Assembly (NCBI GenBank): GCA_946482115.1 | Contig: CAMLQP010000001.1 | Location: forward strand, 1-55,876 | Source of the DNA: an uncultured Comamonadaceae bacterium | Lineage (GTDB): Bacteria > Pseudomonadota > Gammaproteobacteria > Burkholderiales > Burkholderiaceae | DNA: 55,876 bases | Reading direction: 5' to 3' | Shown here: positions 17,061 to 30,867 of the stretch, piece by piece | Numbering within the stretch: the first letter of the stretch is position 1 | Layout of the letters: every line of letters starts with the position of its first letter | The notes under the pieces: generated by a model | Database searches by the model: none | The model's input: the letters and a program-made list of their open reading frames with translations, nothing else | What the model was told of the DNA's origin: nothing | Made by a program: the position numbers and the translations under genes

Positions 17061-17990
17061 TCACGCCCTGAAGCCGTCTTTCCAGATCCCCTTGAGGTAG
17101 TCCACGAACAGCCGCACCGCCAGCGGCACGTGCACCGCGTAGGGCCGCACCGCGTAAATCGATTCGGCGAAGGCGCCGGCGGCCTTCCAGCGCGGCAGCA
17201 CATGCGTGAGCTGCCCGGCGCGCAGGGCGGCCTGGGCGCTGAAGTCCGGCACCATCGCGATGCCCAGGCCGCTCTGGGCGGCGTCGCGCAGCACCTCGCT
17301 GTTGTTGGCCGCCAGCGAGCCCTGGATGGGCACGGTCACGCGCTCGGCCCGGCCGTCCAGGCGCTCGAAGGTCCAGGCCGGCGCCTCGGGCCCGCGCGGG
17401 TAGAACAGGCCGCGGTGTGCGCGCAGCTCGTCCGGGTGCCGGGGCGTGCCGTGCGCGGCCAAGTAGGCCGGGCTGGCCACCAGGATGGAGTGCGTGCCGG
17501 CCAGCCGCCAGGCCACGTGGGTGTCCGGCGGCGCCTCGGTGTGGCGGATCGCGAGGTCGAAGCCTTCGGTGGGCAGCGAGACGATGCGGTCGGACAGGTC
17601 CAGCTCCAGCCGCACCTCGGGGTGGGCGTTGAGGAAGCCGGCCAGCCGGGGTGCGAGGTGCTGGCGCGCCAGCGCCATGGGTGCGGTCACCCGCAGCACG
17701 CCGCGCGGCGTGGCGGCCAGGTCCTGCACGGCGGCGAAGCGCTGGGCGATCTCCTCGAAGGCGCCGGCGGTGTCGGCCACCAGCCGCTGGCCGGCGTCGG
17801 TCAGGTGCACGTGGCGCGTGGTGCGCGTGACCAGGGGCACGCCAGCCTGGCGCTCCAGCTCGGCGATGCGCTGGCTCATGGCCGCCTTGCTCACGCCCAG
17901 GCGCTGCGCGGCGGCGGTGTAGCTGCCCTGGCGGGCCAGCACCACCAGCCAGTGCAGGTGGCCCCAGAGGGGTTCGGTGGTGTCGCTCAT
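17061..17990 (-). CDS. LysR-family regulator next to mmsA
   Basis: A 309-residue LysR protein. The helix-turn-helix covers about residues 8-66 (LHWLVVLARQGSYTAAAQRL, VSKAAMSQRIAELERQAGVP), and the effector domain follows from about residue 95 (TPRGVLRVTAPMALARQHLA), typical of the large LysR subgroup that ends in a PYAVHVPLAVRLFVDYL-like helix. It is divergent from mmsA; the 106-base gap carries a TTGTTC/GAACAA inverted repeat, so it should control mmsA and perhaps the following hydroxylase operon. Its 3' end faces the reductase gene of cluster A, 40 bases away, with no clear terminator. Confidence 0.93.
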   Translation of the reverse strand: MSDTTEPLWGHLHWLVVLARQGSYTAAAQRLGVSKAAMSQRIAELERQAGVPLVTRTTRHVHLTDAGQRLVADTAGAFEEIAQRFAAVQDLAATPRGVLRVTAPMALARQHLAPRLAGFLNAHPEVRLELDLSDRIVSLPTEGFDLAIRHTEAPPDTHVAWRLAGTHSILVASPAYLAAHGTPRHPDELRAHRGLFYPRGPEAPAWTFERLDGRAERVTVPIQGSLAANNSEVLRDAAQSGLGIAMVPDFSAQAALRAGQLTHVLPRWKAAGAFAESIYAVRPYAVHVPLAVRLFVDYLKGIWKDGFRA

Positions 17991-17998
17991 GGACCCTA

Positions 17999-18018
17999 TT
18001 GTTCAACAAACCGAACAA
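17999..18018. promoter_or_regulatory. Candidate LysR operator, TTGTTC-N8-GAACAA
   Basis: The perfect inverted repeat ttgttc / gaacaa with an eight-base spacer lies just upstream of the LysR gene start (17990) in the divergent region with mmsA. Its left half also forms ttgtt-c-aacaa. LysR proteins of this subgroup often bind gttc/gaac half-sites close to their own start, so this is a good candidate for autoregulation and control of mmsA. Confidence 0.5.
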
Positions 18019-18096
18019 AGAATTCAATTTCGTGGTCTTGCGGTGAACAGGCGGGATTCCTAGACTGCGTGTCATACACCGTACCGGAGACCCGCC

Positions 18097-19611
<1,515 letters not shown>

Positions 19612-19633
19612 GCGACCCCCGCTCGAGCGGCAG

Positions 19634-19669
19634 GCGGCCTCCGGCGACGGAGGCCGCTTTTCTTTTTTT
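19634..19669 (+). terminator. Intrinsic terminator after mmsA
   Basis: A ten-base stem gcggcctccg / cggaggccgc with a four-base loop (19634-19657) is followed by a T-rich run (tttttctttttttt-like), a textbook Rho-independent terminator. Confidence 0.92.
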
Positions 19670-19745
19670 GCGCGCGCAGGCGCAGGGCTCAGGCGGCCTG
19701 AGCAATCGTTCAGAAAGATTCGCTTGTGGGGGTGGAGGGATTCGC

Positions 19746-21902
19746 GTGCAATCACGGCTTGCCATCGCCCACCGCATGAACGCGTCCACCGTCACCCATC
19801 CCGCACAGGCTCCGCTGGCCCGCACCGAGGACCACCGCCTGCTCACCGGCCGCGGCCGCTACGTCCACGACGTGACCCTGCCCGGCCAGCTGCACGCGGC
19901 CTTCGTGCGCAGCGTGCATGCGCGCGCCCGCATCGTCTCGGTGGACACCGGGGCGGCCCTGGCCGTGGACGGTGTGGTGGCCATCGTGACCGGCCAGGAC
20001 CTGGGCGGCCTCACGCTGCCGCCGCCCAACGGCCTGCTGGCCGACCTGCGGGCCGAGCCCGCGCCGCTGCTGCCGGTGCAGGCCATCCACCATGTCGGCC
20101 AGCCGCTGGCGCTGGTGCTGGCGCGCACGCCCGAGGCCGCGCGCCAGGCGGCCGATGGGGTCTGGTTCGACTGCGAAGCCGAACCTGCCTGCAACGACCT
20201 GGCCGCCGACGCACCGCGCGTGGCCAGCGTGCGCCACCACACCGGCGACCGGCCCGCCGCCGCGCAGGCGGTGTCGGCGGTCCAGCACCAGCCGCGCGTG
20301 GCCGCCATGGCGCTGGAGCCGCGCGCCGCCGCGATGCGCTGGGACGAGGCCGCCGGCTGCCTCGAGGCCTGGCTGCCGACGCAGACCCCGTCGCGTGCGC
20401 GCGCCGACATCGCGCGCACCCTGGGACTGGACGCCGTGCGGGTGCGCGTGGTCGCGCCCGACGTGGGCGGCGCGTTCGGCGCCAAGTCGTCGCTCGGCCC
20501 CGAGGAGCTGGTGCTGGCCTGGGCCGCGCGCGCGCACCGCTGCGCGATCAAGTGGACCGCCACCCGCAGCGAGGAATTCACCGCTGGCGTGCACGGTCGT
20601 GGCGCGCGGCTGCAGGGCGAACTCGCCTTTGACGACCAGGGCCGCTTCCTGCACCTGGGCGCCACGCTGCGTTTTCCGGTCGGCGCCTGGCTGCCGTTCA
20701 GCGCCGTCGTGCCCGCGCGCAACACCGCGCGCATCCTGCCCGGCCCCTACCGCGTGGATGGGGTGGATCTCTCGGCCAGCGTCGAGGCCTCCGACGCGGC
20801 CGCCGTCACCATCTACCGCGGCGCCGGCCGCCCCGAGGCGACGCTGCTGATGGAGCGCCTGGTGGAGCGCGCCGCGCGCCACCTCGGCATCGACCCGCTG
20901 GAGCTGCGCCGGCGCAACGTCATTCCTGCCGACCGCATGCCCTGGGCCACGCCCACTGGCGAAACACTGGACGCGGGCGACTACCGCGCCGTGCTGGACC
21001 GCGCCGCCCAGGCCTTCGGCTACGAGGCCGAGCGCGCCCGGCAGGCGCAGCGCCGCGCCGCTGGCGAATGGGTGGGCATAGGCACCGCTCTTTATATAGA
21101 GCCCTGTGGCCAGGGCTGGGAAAGCGCCCGCGTGACCCTGCTGCCCGACGGTGGTGCCGAGGTTGCCAGCGGCTCCAGCGCCCAGGGGCAGGGCCACGAG
21201 ACCAGCTATGCCGCCATCGCCGCGCAGGCGCTGGGCTGCGACCCGGCCCGGGTGCGCGTGCGCCACGGCGACACCGCCACCTGCCCCGAGGGCGTGGGTG
21301 CGCTGGCCAGCCGCAGCATGGCCATAGGCGGCAGCGCGGTGCTGCTGGCTGCGCAGGAGGCTGCCCGCCGCCGCGACGCCGGCGAACCCCTGCCGCTGAC
21401 CGCCGAACAGGTCTACACCGCCCCGGCTGAAGCCTGGAGCAATGGCTGCGTGATGGCGCGGCTGTCCATCGACGCCGAGACCGGCCGCCCGCGCGTGGAG
21501 CGCATCGTGTGGGCCGACGACGCTGGCCACATCGTCTCGCCCCAGCTGGCCGAGGGCCAGCTGATCGGCGGCCTGGCGCAGGGGCTGGGGCAGGCGCTGT
21601 TCGAGCGCCTGGTCTACGACGCCGACGGCCAGCTCGTCACCGGCTCGCTGATGGACTACGCCGTGCCGCGCGCCGACGACATGCCGCCGGTGGAGCTGCT
21701 GAGCCAGCCCGTGCCCACCGCCGCCAACGCGCTGGGCGCCAAGGGCGTGGGCGAGGCCGGCTGCATCGGCGTGCCGGCCGCGCTGCTCAACGCCGCCGCC
21801 GACGCGCTCGCGCCGCTGGGCGAACCCGAACTCGATTTCCCGCTGACGGCCGAGCGCCTGTGGCGGGCCCTGCAAACCCAACCCTTCACATCGAAACCAT
21901 GA
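19746..21902 (+). CDS. Molybdenum hydroxylase large subunit (XDH family)
   Basis: The molybdopterin-binding catalytic subunit (about 718 residues) of a xanthine-dehydrogenase-family hydroxylase. It opens with RTEDHRLLTGRGRYVHDVTL, the standard start of the domain; VGGAFGAKSSLGPEE, YRGAGRPEATLLMERLVE and GAKGVGEAGCIGVP follow, the last carrying the catalytic Glu (about 670). Such enzymes insert water-derived oxygen into N-heteroaromatic rings or aldehydes. A GTG at 19746 was chosen because ggaggga lies seven bases before it; an ATG at 19776 without a ribosome binding site is the alternative. The gene is separated from its small and FAD subunits by a DapA-like gene, an unusual order. The stop overlaps the next start (ATGA). 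Confidence 0.92.
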   Translation: MQSRLAIAHRMNASTVTHPAQAPLARTEDHRLLTGRGRYVHDVTLPGQLHAAFVRSVHARARIVSVDTGAALAVDGVVAIVTGQDLGGLTLPPPNGLLADLRAEPAPLLPVQAIHHVGQPLALVLARTPEAARQAADGVWFDCEAEPACNDLAADAPRVASVRHHTGDRPAAAQAVSAVQHQPRVAAMALEPRAAAMRWDEAAGCLEAWLPTQTPSRARADIARTLGLDAVRVRVVAPDVGGAFGAKSSLGPEELVLAWAARAHRCAIKWTATRSEEFTAGVHGRGARLQGELAFDDQGRFLHLGATLRFPVGAWLPFSAVVPARNTARILPGPYRVDGVDLSASVEASDAAAVTIYRGAGRPEATLLMERLVERAARHLGIDPLELRRRNVIPADRMPWATPTGETLDAGDYRAVLDRAAQAFGYEAERARQAQRRAAGEWVGIGTALYIEPCGQGWESARVTLLPDGGAEVASGSSAQGQGHETSYAAIAAQALGCDPARVRVRHGDTATCPEGVGALASRSMAIGGSAVLLAAQEAARRRDAGEPLPLTAEQVYTAPAEAWSNGCVMARLSIDAETGRPRVERIVWADDAGHIVSPQLAEGQLIGGLAQGLGQALFERLVYDADGQLVTGSLMDYAVPRADDMPPVELLSQPVPTAANALGAKGVGEAGCIGVPAALLNAAADALAPLGEPELDFPLTAERLWRALQTQPFTSKP

Positions 21903-22861
21903 CCACCAAGTACCGCAAACAGGACGCCAAGGACTACGCCCGCGAACATTTCCGGGGCGTCTGGGCCGCCACCGCCACGCCGTTCAAGGACGACCTCTCG
22001 CTTGACGAGGCCGGTTTGCGCAACAACCTGAAACACTGGATCCGGACCCTGGGGCTGGGCGGCCTGTTCGTCAGCGGCAAGCAGGGCGAGTTCTTCTCCA
22101 TGTCGGTGGCCGAGCGCAAGCGCACCTTCGAGCTGGCCGTGGAGGAGGCCGACGGCCGCTGTGGCATCGTCACCTCGTGCTCCGACACCAACCTCGACAC
22201 GGTGCTGGAGCTGGCGCGCCACTCGCAGGACATCGGCGCCGACTACATCGTGGTGCACAGCCCGGTGCTGCACTTCCACCACAACCCCGACGACACCGTC
22301 TACGAGTACTACCGCTACCTCAGCGAGCAGACCGAGATCGGCATCGCGCTGTGGAACCACCCGGACTGCGGCTACGAGATGAGCCCCGAGCTGTGCGCGC
22401 GCATCGCCGACCTGCCCAACGTGGTGGCCATCAAGTACAGCGTGGCGCGCGAGAAGTACCGCCGCCTGACCGAACTGGCCGGCCACAAGATCCTGGTCAG
22501 CACCGCCTCCGAGGAGGAGTGGCTGGACAACATCATCGAACTGGGCTGGCAGCTGTACCTGTGCTCCACGCCGCCTTTCCTGCTGCAGACCGCGGCCGAC
22601 CAGCGCATCAACGAATACACCCGCCTGGCCTTCGAGGGCAAACACGCCGAGGCCCGCGCCGTGCGCGACAGCCTGGAGCCCGCGCGCCAGGCCTTCCGCT
22701 CGGCCCGCCCCTCGGGCACGCCGCAGGCGTACACCAAATACTGGCTGGAGCTGCTGGGCCAGGTCGGTGGCCCGGTGCGCCGCCCGCTGCTCAACCTGAC
22801 CGAAGCCGAGAAGGCCGCCACCCGCGAAGCCTTCGCCCGCAGCGGCCTCCAGCTGAAGTGA
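21899..22861 (+). CDS. DapA-family lyase with altered active site
   Basis: A 320-residue (beta/alpha)8 protein of the dihydrodipicolinate synthase/N-acetylneuraminate lyase family. The Schiff-base lysine is present (NVVAIKYS, K179). The catalytic tyrosine of the YNVP motif is replaced by Trp (LWNHP, W152), and the GTTGES substrate loop reads SGKQGEFF, so it is not a lysine-biosynthesis DapA. Related hydratase-aldolases split ring-opened aromatic products, a role that fits here. It lies between the large and small hydroxylase subunit genes with overlapping starts and stops on both sides (ATGA and TGATG), so it is translated with them. The substrate is unknown. Confidence 0.88.
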   Translation: MTTKYRKQDAKDYAREHFRGVWAATATPFKDDLSLDEAGLRNNLKHWIRTLGLGGLFVSGKQGEFFSMSVAERKRTFELAVEEADGRCGIVTSCSDTNLDTVLELARHSQDIGADYIVVHSPVLHFHHNPDDTVYEYYRYLSEQTEIGIALWNHPDCGYEMSPELCARIADLPNVVAIKYSVAREKYRRLTELAGHKILVSTASEEEWLDNIIELGWQLYLCSTPPFLLQTAADQRINEYTRLAFEGKHAEARAVRDSLEPARQAFRSARPSGTPQAYTKYWLELLGQVGGPVRRPLLNLTEAEKAATREAFARSGLQLK

Positions 22862-23343
22862 TGTCCCACGGCATCTCCCTCACCGTCAACGGCCAGCCGG
22901 TCCGGCGGCCGGTCGCGCCCGAGCGCCTGCTGATCACGCTGCTGCGCGACGACCTGGGCCTGACCGGCACCCACCCGGGCTGCGACACCGCGCAGTGCGG
23001 CGCCTGCACCGTGCTGCTGGACGGCGTGGCGGTGAAGTCGTGCAACGTGCTGGCCGTGCAGGCCGACGGCGCGCAGGTGACCACCATCGAGGGCCTGGCC
23101 GGTGCCGACGGCCGGCTGCACCCCATGCAGCGCGCCTTCGGCCAGCACCACGCGCTGCAATGCGGCTACTGCACGCCCGGCATGGTGATGCGCGCGGTGG
23201 CCATGGATGCCGAGGGCGTGCCCGCCGAGCCCGACGCCGTGTGCCACGCGCTGGCCGGCAACCTGTGCCGTTGCACCGGCTACCACGGCATCGTCAACGC
23301 CGCCTGCCAGGGCCTGCGCGAGATGCGGGAGGGGACGGCATGA
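22861..23343 (+). CDS. Molybdenum hydroxylase small [2Fe-2S] subunit
   Basis: A 160-residue electron-transfer subunit with two [2Fe-2S] domains. The plant-type N-terminal cluster uses the cysteines in HPGCDTAQCGACTVLLDG (C-x4-C-x2-C) with a further Cys downstream. The C-terminal helical cluster uses CGYCTPGM and CRCTGYHG. The length and spacing are those of CoxS/QorB-type subunits. Its ATG overlaps the preceding stop (TGATG) and its stop overlaps the FAD subunit start (ATGA). It passes electrons from the Mo site to the FAD subunit encoded next. Confidence 0.96.
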   Translation: MSHGISLTVNGQPVRRPVAPERLLITLLRDDLGLTGTHPGCDTAQCGACTVLLDGVAVKSCNVLAVQADGAQVTTIEGLAGADGRLHPMQRAFGQHHALQCGYCTPGMVMRAVAMDAEGVPAEPDAVCHALAGNLCRCTGYHGIVNAACQGLREMREGTA

Positions 23344-24139
23344 CGCCGTTCGAATACCGCCGTGCCGGCGCCGTAGCCGATGCGGTGGCCTGGCTGCGCG
23401 AAGATCCGGACGCCAAGCTGCTGGCCGGTGGCCAGAGCCTGCTGGCCGCGATGAAGCTGGGTCTGGCCGCGCCCACGGTGCTGATCGACCTGGGCCGCCT
23501 GCCCGAGCTGCGCGCGCTGCGCGAGGAAAACGGGACCCTCTGGATCGGCGCCATGTGCACCCACGCCACGGTGGCGGCCTCGCCGCTGGTGCGCGCGAAG
23601 CTGCCCGGGCTGGCGCGGCTGGCCGGTGGCATCGCCGACCAGCAGGTGCGCAACCGGGGCACGCTGGGTGGCTCGGTGTCCAACGCCGACCCGGCCGCCT
23701 GCTGGCCGGCCGGTGTGCTGGCCGGCGGCGCCACGCTGGTGACCGACCGGCGCGAGATCACGGCCGACCGCTTCTTCCAGGGCCTGTTCACCACCGCGCT
23801 CGAACCCGACGAGGTGCTGCTGGGCGCGCGTTTCCCCGTGCCCGAGCGGCTGGCCTACGTCAAGTACGAACAGCCGGCTTCGCGCTTCGCCCTGACCGGC
23901 GTGGCCGTGGCGCGTGGCGCCGACGGCGTGCGCGTGGCCATCACCGGCCTGGGCCATGGGCCGTGCCGCTGGCCCGAAGCCGAGGCCGCGCTGTCGCGGC
24001 ACTTCACGCCCGAGGCGCTGCAGGGCCTGTCGCCCGACGCCTCGCTGGCCAGCGGCGACCTGCACGCCAGCGCCGAATACCGCATCCACCTGGCCGGCGT
24101 GCTGGCACGCCGCGCCGTCAACGAACTTGTCTGTGCTTC

Positions 24140-24143
<4 letters not shown>
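23340..24143 (+). CDS. Molybdenum hydroxylase FAD subunit
   Basis: A 267-residue medium subunit (CoxM type). FAD contacts are in LLAGGQSLLAAMKLGLAAP (about 27-45), IGAMCTHATVA, and the second loop RNRGTLGGSVSNADPA (about 104-119). The C-terminal CO_deh_flav_C-like part follows. It completes the hydroxylase with the large and small subunits and delivers electrons to an acceptor. The start overlaps the small-subunit stop as ATGA and the stop overlaps the CoxG-like start, giving one tightly coupled operon. Confidence 0.95.
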
Positions 24144-26122
<1,979 letters not shown>

Positions 26123-26123
<1 letters not shown>

Positions 26124-26151
26124 TGACAAATAAATAATTCAGGTCTAAATT
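26123..26151 (+). promoter_or_regulatory. Candidate promoter for livK
   Basis: The sequence atgaca (26123-26128), a 17-base spacer and taaatt (26146-26151) resembles a sigma-70 promoter (5/6 and 4/6 matches) in an AT-rich gap immediately after nbaC and 48 bases before the livK start. It would give the transporter its own promoter. Weak evidence. Confidence 0.35.
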
Positions 26152-26198
26152 AACTGCGGTTGGTTTTCTGGTCGGTGTTTTTTTCCAAGGAGATGTCC

Positions 26199-27371
26199 AT
26201 GACGTTCAAGCGCAATGCGGTGATTCTGGCCCTGGGTATGGCGGTGGCGGCCTCGTCCGCGATGGCCCAGCAGACGGTGAAGATCGGTTTCCTGGGCACC
26301 CTGTCGGGTCCCGCGGGCGCACTGGGCCAGGACCAGTACGACGCCTTCATGCTCGGCCTCGAGCACCTGGGCGGCAAGATGGGCGGCGCCACCGTCCAGG
26401 TCATCAAGGAAGACGACCAGCTCAAGCCCGACCTGGGCGTGCAGCTGGCGCAGAAGCTGATCGAGAAGGACAAGGTCAACATCATCACCGGCGTGACCTT
26501 CTCCAACGTGATGATGGCCATCCACAAGCCCATCACCAGCGCCAACGTGCTGCTGCTGGGCTCCAACGCCGGTCCCACCCCCATCACCGGCAAGGGTTGC
26601 CACCCGCTGTACTTCTCCACCTCCTGGAACAACGACTCGCTGCACGAGTCCATGGGCCAGCACGCCACCGACACCGGCTACAAGAAGGTCTACCTGCTGG
26701 CGCCCAACTACCAGGCCGGCAAGGACGCGCTCTCGGGCTTCAAGCGCTTCTACAAGGGTGAGGTGGTCGACGAGGTCTACACCCAGGTCAACCAGCCCGA
26801 CTACTCGGCCGAGATCGCCCAGCTCCAGGCCGCCAAGCCCGACGCCGTCTACGTGTTCTACCCCGGCGGCATGGGCGTGAACTTCGTCAAGCAGTTCCAG
26901 CAGGCCGGCCTGCTGGGCAAGCTGCCGCTGCTGTCCACCTCCACCGTGGACGGCACCACGCTGCCCGCGCTCAAGGAGATCGCGGTCGGCGCCGTCACCG
27001 GCTCGCCCTACAGCCCGGACATCGACAACCCGCAGAACAAGAAGTTCGTGGCCGACTTCCAGGCCAAGTTCAAGCGCTCGCCCTCGCTGTACGCAGCGCA
27101 GAGCTACGACGCCGCCATGCTGCTGGGCTCGGCCCTGACCAAGACCGGCGGCAAGGTGGACAACATCGAGGCGCTGCGCACCGCGCTCAAGGCTGCCGAC
27201 TTCAAGTCGGTGGCCGGCCCGTTCAAGTTCAACTCCAACCAGTTCCCGATCCGCAACTTCTACCGCGTCGACGTCGCCAAGGACGCCAGCGGCCAGGCGG
27301 TGTTCGTGAACAAGGGCGTGGCACTCAAGGACCACGCGGACGCCTACTACAAGGAGTGCCCGCTGAAGTAA
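26199..27371 (+). CDS. livK: Branched-chain/aromatic ABC importer binding protein
   Basis: A 390-residue periplasmic binding protein of the LivK/Leu-Ile-Val family. The signal peptide (NAVILALGMAVAASSAMAQQ) cleaves after AMA near residue 22. The mature protein begins TVKIGFLGTLSGPAGALGQD, the Peripla_BP_6 opening. The ATG at 26199 was chosen because aaggag is seven bases before it; an ATG at 26193 is too close. In catabolic clusters these proteins often bind aromatic acids rather than amino acids, and here the ligand is probably the substrate of cluster B. A stable hairpin separates it from livH, as expected if the binding protein is made in excess. Confidence 0.93.
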   Translation: MTFKRNAVILALGMAVAASSAMAQQTVKIGFLGTLSGPAGALGQDQYDAFMLGLEHLGGKMGGATVQVIKEDDQLKPDLGVQLAQKLIEKDKVNIITGVTFSNVMMAIHKPITSANVLLLGSNAGPTPITGKGCHPLYFSTSWNNDSLHESMGQHATDTGYKKVYLLAPNYQAGKDALSGFKRFYKGEVVDEVYTQVNQPDYSAEIAQLQAAKPDAVYVFYPGGMGVNFVKQFQQAGLLGKLPLLSTSTVDGTTLPALKEIAVGAVTGSPYSPDIDNPQNKKFVADFQAKFKRSPSLYAAQSYDAAMLLGSALTKTGGKVDNIEALRTALKAADFKSVAGPFKFNSNQFPIRNFYRVDVAKDASGQAVFVNKGVALKDHADAYYKECPLK

Positions 27372-27393
27372 GGCCCGCCTCCGCGCCGCCTTC

Positions 27394-27421
27394 GGCATCA
27401 CCCCTTCGCGGGGGTGATGCC
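27394..27421 (+). other. Intergenic hairpin between livK and livH
   Basis: A perfect 11-base stem ggcatcacccc / ggggtgatgcc with a six-base loop, without a T-run. A second GC-rich dyad (about 27423-27447) follows. Such hairpins after binding-protein genes stabilise the upstream mRNA or cause partial termination, giving more LivK than permease. Confidence 0.7.
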
Positions 27422-27504
27422 TGCCGGCCGGCAAAGCCGGACCGGCGGTTTCCCCGGCCCGCCCGCTCCATGCGGTGCGGGTCGCGTTTTGGCACGATGG
27501 ACCC

Positions 27505-28425
27505 ATGACTTTTTCCCTGTTCGTCATCCAGCTGCTCAACGGGCTGCAGCTCGGTGTGCTGCTGTTCATGCTGTCGGCCGGCCTCACGCTGGTGTTTGGC
27601 ATCATGAACTTCGTCAACCTGGCCCACGGCAGCCTCTACATGATGGGTGCCTACTTCGCCGCGCTGGCCTACGGCAAGACCGAGTCCTTCTGGCTCGCAG
27701 GCCTGGCGGCGGTGGCCGGGGGCGCGCTGCTCGGTTTCGTCATCGAGCGCGTCGTGGCGGCCCGGCTCTACGCCCGTGACCACCTCGACCAGGTGCTCGC
27801 CACCTTCGGCCTGATCCTGTTCTTCAACGAGCTGGTGCGCCTGATATGGGGGCCGTCGCCGGTCTACATGAACGTGCCCGATTCGCTGTCCGGCGCGATC
27901 TCGCTGCTGGGCGTGTCCTACCCGGCCTACCGCTTCGTCATCATCCTGGCCGGCCTGCTGGTGGCGCTGGGCTGCTACCTGCTCATCAACAAGACGCGCG
28001 TGGGCATGCTGATCCGCGCCGGCTCGAGCAACCCCACCATCGTCGCCGCGCTGGGTGTCAACATCCAGCTGCTCAACGCGCTGATCTTCGCGCTCGGCGC
28101 CGGCCTGGCCGCGCTGGCCGGCCTCATGAGCGGCCCCATCCTGTCGGTGCAGCCGGGCATGGGCGAGCCCATCCTGATCCTGGCGATGATCGTGATCGTG
28201 ATCGGTGGCATCGGTTCGGTGCGCGGCGCCTTCTACTCCGCGCTGATCGTCGGCGTCATCGACACCGCCGGCCGGGCCTTCCTGCCGCTGCTGCTGCGCG
28301 AGTTCTTCGACCGCAGCGTGGCCCAGGCCGCCGGTCCGGCGCTGGCCTCCATGCTCACCTGCATCTTCATGGCCGCGGTGCTGGCCTTCCGTCCGCAAGG
28401 GCTGTTTCCCGTCAAGAACAAATGA
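27505..28425 (+). CDS. livH: ABC importer permease LivH
   Basis: A 306-residue inner-membrane permease with about eight hydrophobic helices. LivH-type features include LNGLQLGVLLFMLSAGLTLV at the start, GIMNFVNLAHGSLYMMGAY (about 32-50) and GGIGSVRGAFYSALIVGVI near residue 235. The ATG at 27505 begins the first helix; the upstream in-frame extension is hydrophilic and lacks a ribosome binding site. Its stop overlaps the livM start (ATGA). It forms the channel with LivM, energised by LivG and LivF. Confidence 0.95.
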   Translation: MTFSLFVIQLLNGLQLGVLLFMLSAGLTLVFGIMNFVNLAHGSLYMMGAYFAALAYGKTESFWLAGLAAVAGGALLGFVIERVVAARLYARDHLDQVLATFGLILFFNELVRLIWGPSPVYMNVPDSLSGAISLLGVSYPAYRFVIILAGLLVALGCYLLINKTRVGMLIRAGSSNPTIVAALGVNIQLLNALIFALGAGLAALAGLMSGPILSVQPGMGEPILILAMIVIVIGGIGSVRGAFYSALIVGVIDTAGRAFLPLLLREFFDRSVAQAAGPALASMLTCIFMAAVLAFRPQGLFPVKNK

Positions 28426-29395
28426 AAGCCGGACGCCTCACCACGATCTTCGGCGCCGTGCTGGTGCTGGCCCTGCTGCTGGTGCCCGCGTACGCCAGCT
28501 TCAGCGAGCAGCCTTTCGCGCTCACCTTCATGAGCCGCGTGCTGGTGTTCGCGCTGGCCGCCTGCAGCCTCAACCTGGTGCTGGGCTACGGCGGCATGGT
28601 CAGCTTCGGCCACGCGCTCTACATGGGCCTGGGCGCCTACGGCGTGGGACTGCTCGCCCACCACGAGATCGCCAGTGGCTGGACGCAGCTGGCGGTGGTG
28701 GTGGTGTCCAGCGCGCTCGTCGGCCTGGTCACTGGCGCCATTTCGCTGCGCACCACGGGCATCGCCTTCATCATGATCACGCTGGCCTTCGCGCAGATGT
28801 TCTTCTACCTGTTCGTGAGTCTCAAGCCCTACGGCGGCGACGACGGCCTGTCCATCGCCACCCGCAGCGACTTCGGCCTGTTCGACCTGTCCTCGCCCAC
28901 CGCGCTGTACTACACCGCGCTGGCCTGGGTGCTGGCCGCGCTGGTCTTCACGCACCGCTTCGTGCGCGCGCGCTTCGGCATGGTGCTGCAGGGCTGCCGC
29001 GTCAACGAGCGCCGCATGAAGGCCATGGGCTTCGCCACGCTGCGCTACAAGCTCACCGCCTACGTCATCGCCTGCGTGCTGTGTGGCGTCTCGGGCCTGC
29101 TGCTGGCCAACCTGACCGGCTTCACCTCGCCCGCCTACCTGGCCTGGACGGTTTCGGGCGAGCTGATCGTGATGGTGGTGCTGGGCGGCATGGGCACCGT
29201 GCTCGGGCCGCTGGTGGGTGCGCTGGCGCTGCTGGTCAGCGAGGAAATCCTCAAGGGCCTGACCGACCACTGGATGATGATCCTCGGCCCCCTCATCGTG
29301 CTGGTGGTGCTCAGCGCCCGGCGCGGCATCTACGGCTATCTGCTGGACTGGGACGCGCGCCGCGCCCGCCAGGCCCGGCGCGAGGGGGAGACGTC

Positions 29396-29399
<4 letters not shown>
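28422..29399 (+). CDS. livM: ABC importer permease LivM
   Basis: A 325-residue inner-membrane permease. Family features are the segment LNLVLGYGGMVSFGHALYMG (about 51-70), RTTGIAFIMITLAFAQMFFY (about 109-128), GCRVNERRMKAMGF, the EAA-like loop contacting the ATPase, and GGMGTVLGPLVGA near 260. It ends in a basic cytoplasmic tail. It overlaps livH and livG by four bases on each side, so all are translated together. Confidence 0.95.

Positions 29400-30859
<1,460 letters not shown>

Positions 30860-30867
<8 letters not shown>

Noticed and set aside
19752..21881. A 700-codon minus-strand frame opposite the hydroxylase large subunit
   Set aside because: It is a compositional shadow, rich in Gly, His and Arg, with no known motif, over a clearly coding plus strand.
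21899..22861. dapA of lysine biosynthesis
   Set aside because: Catalytic Tyr and GTTGES loop are replaced and the gene is fused by overlaps into a catabolic operon.
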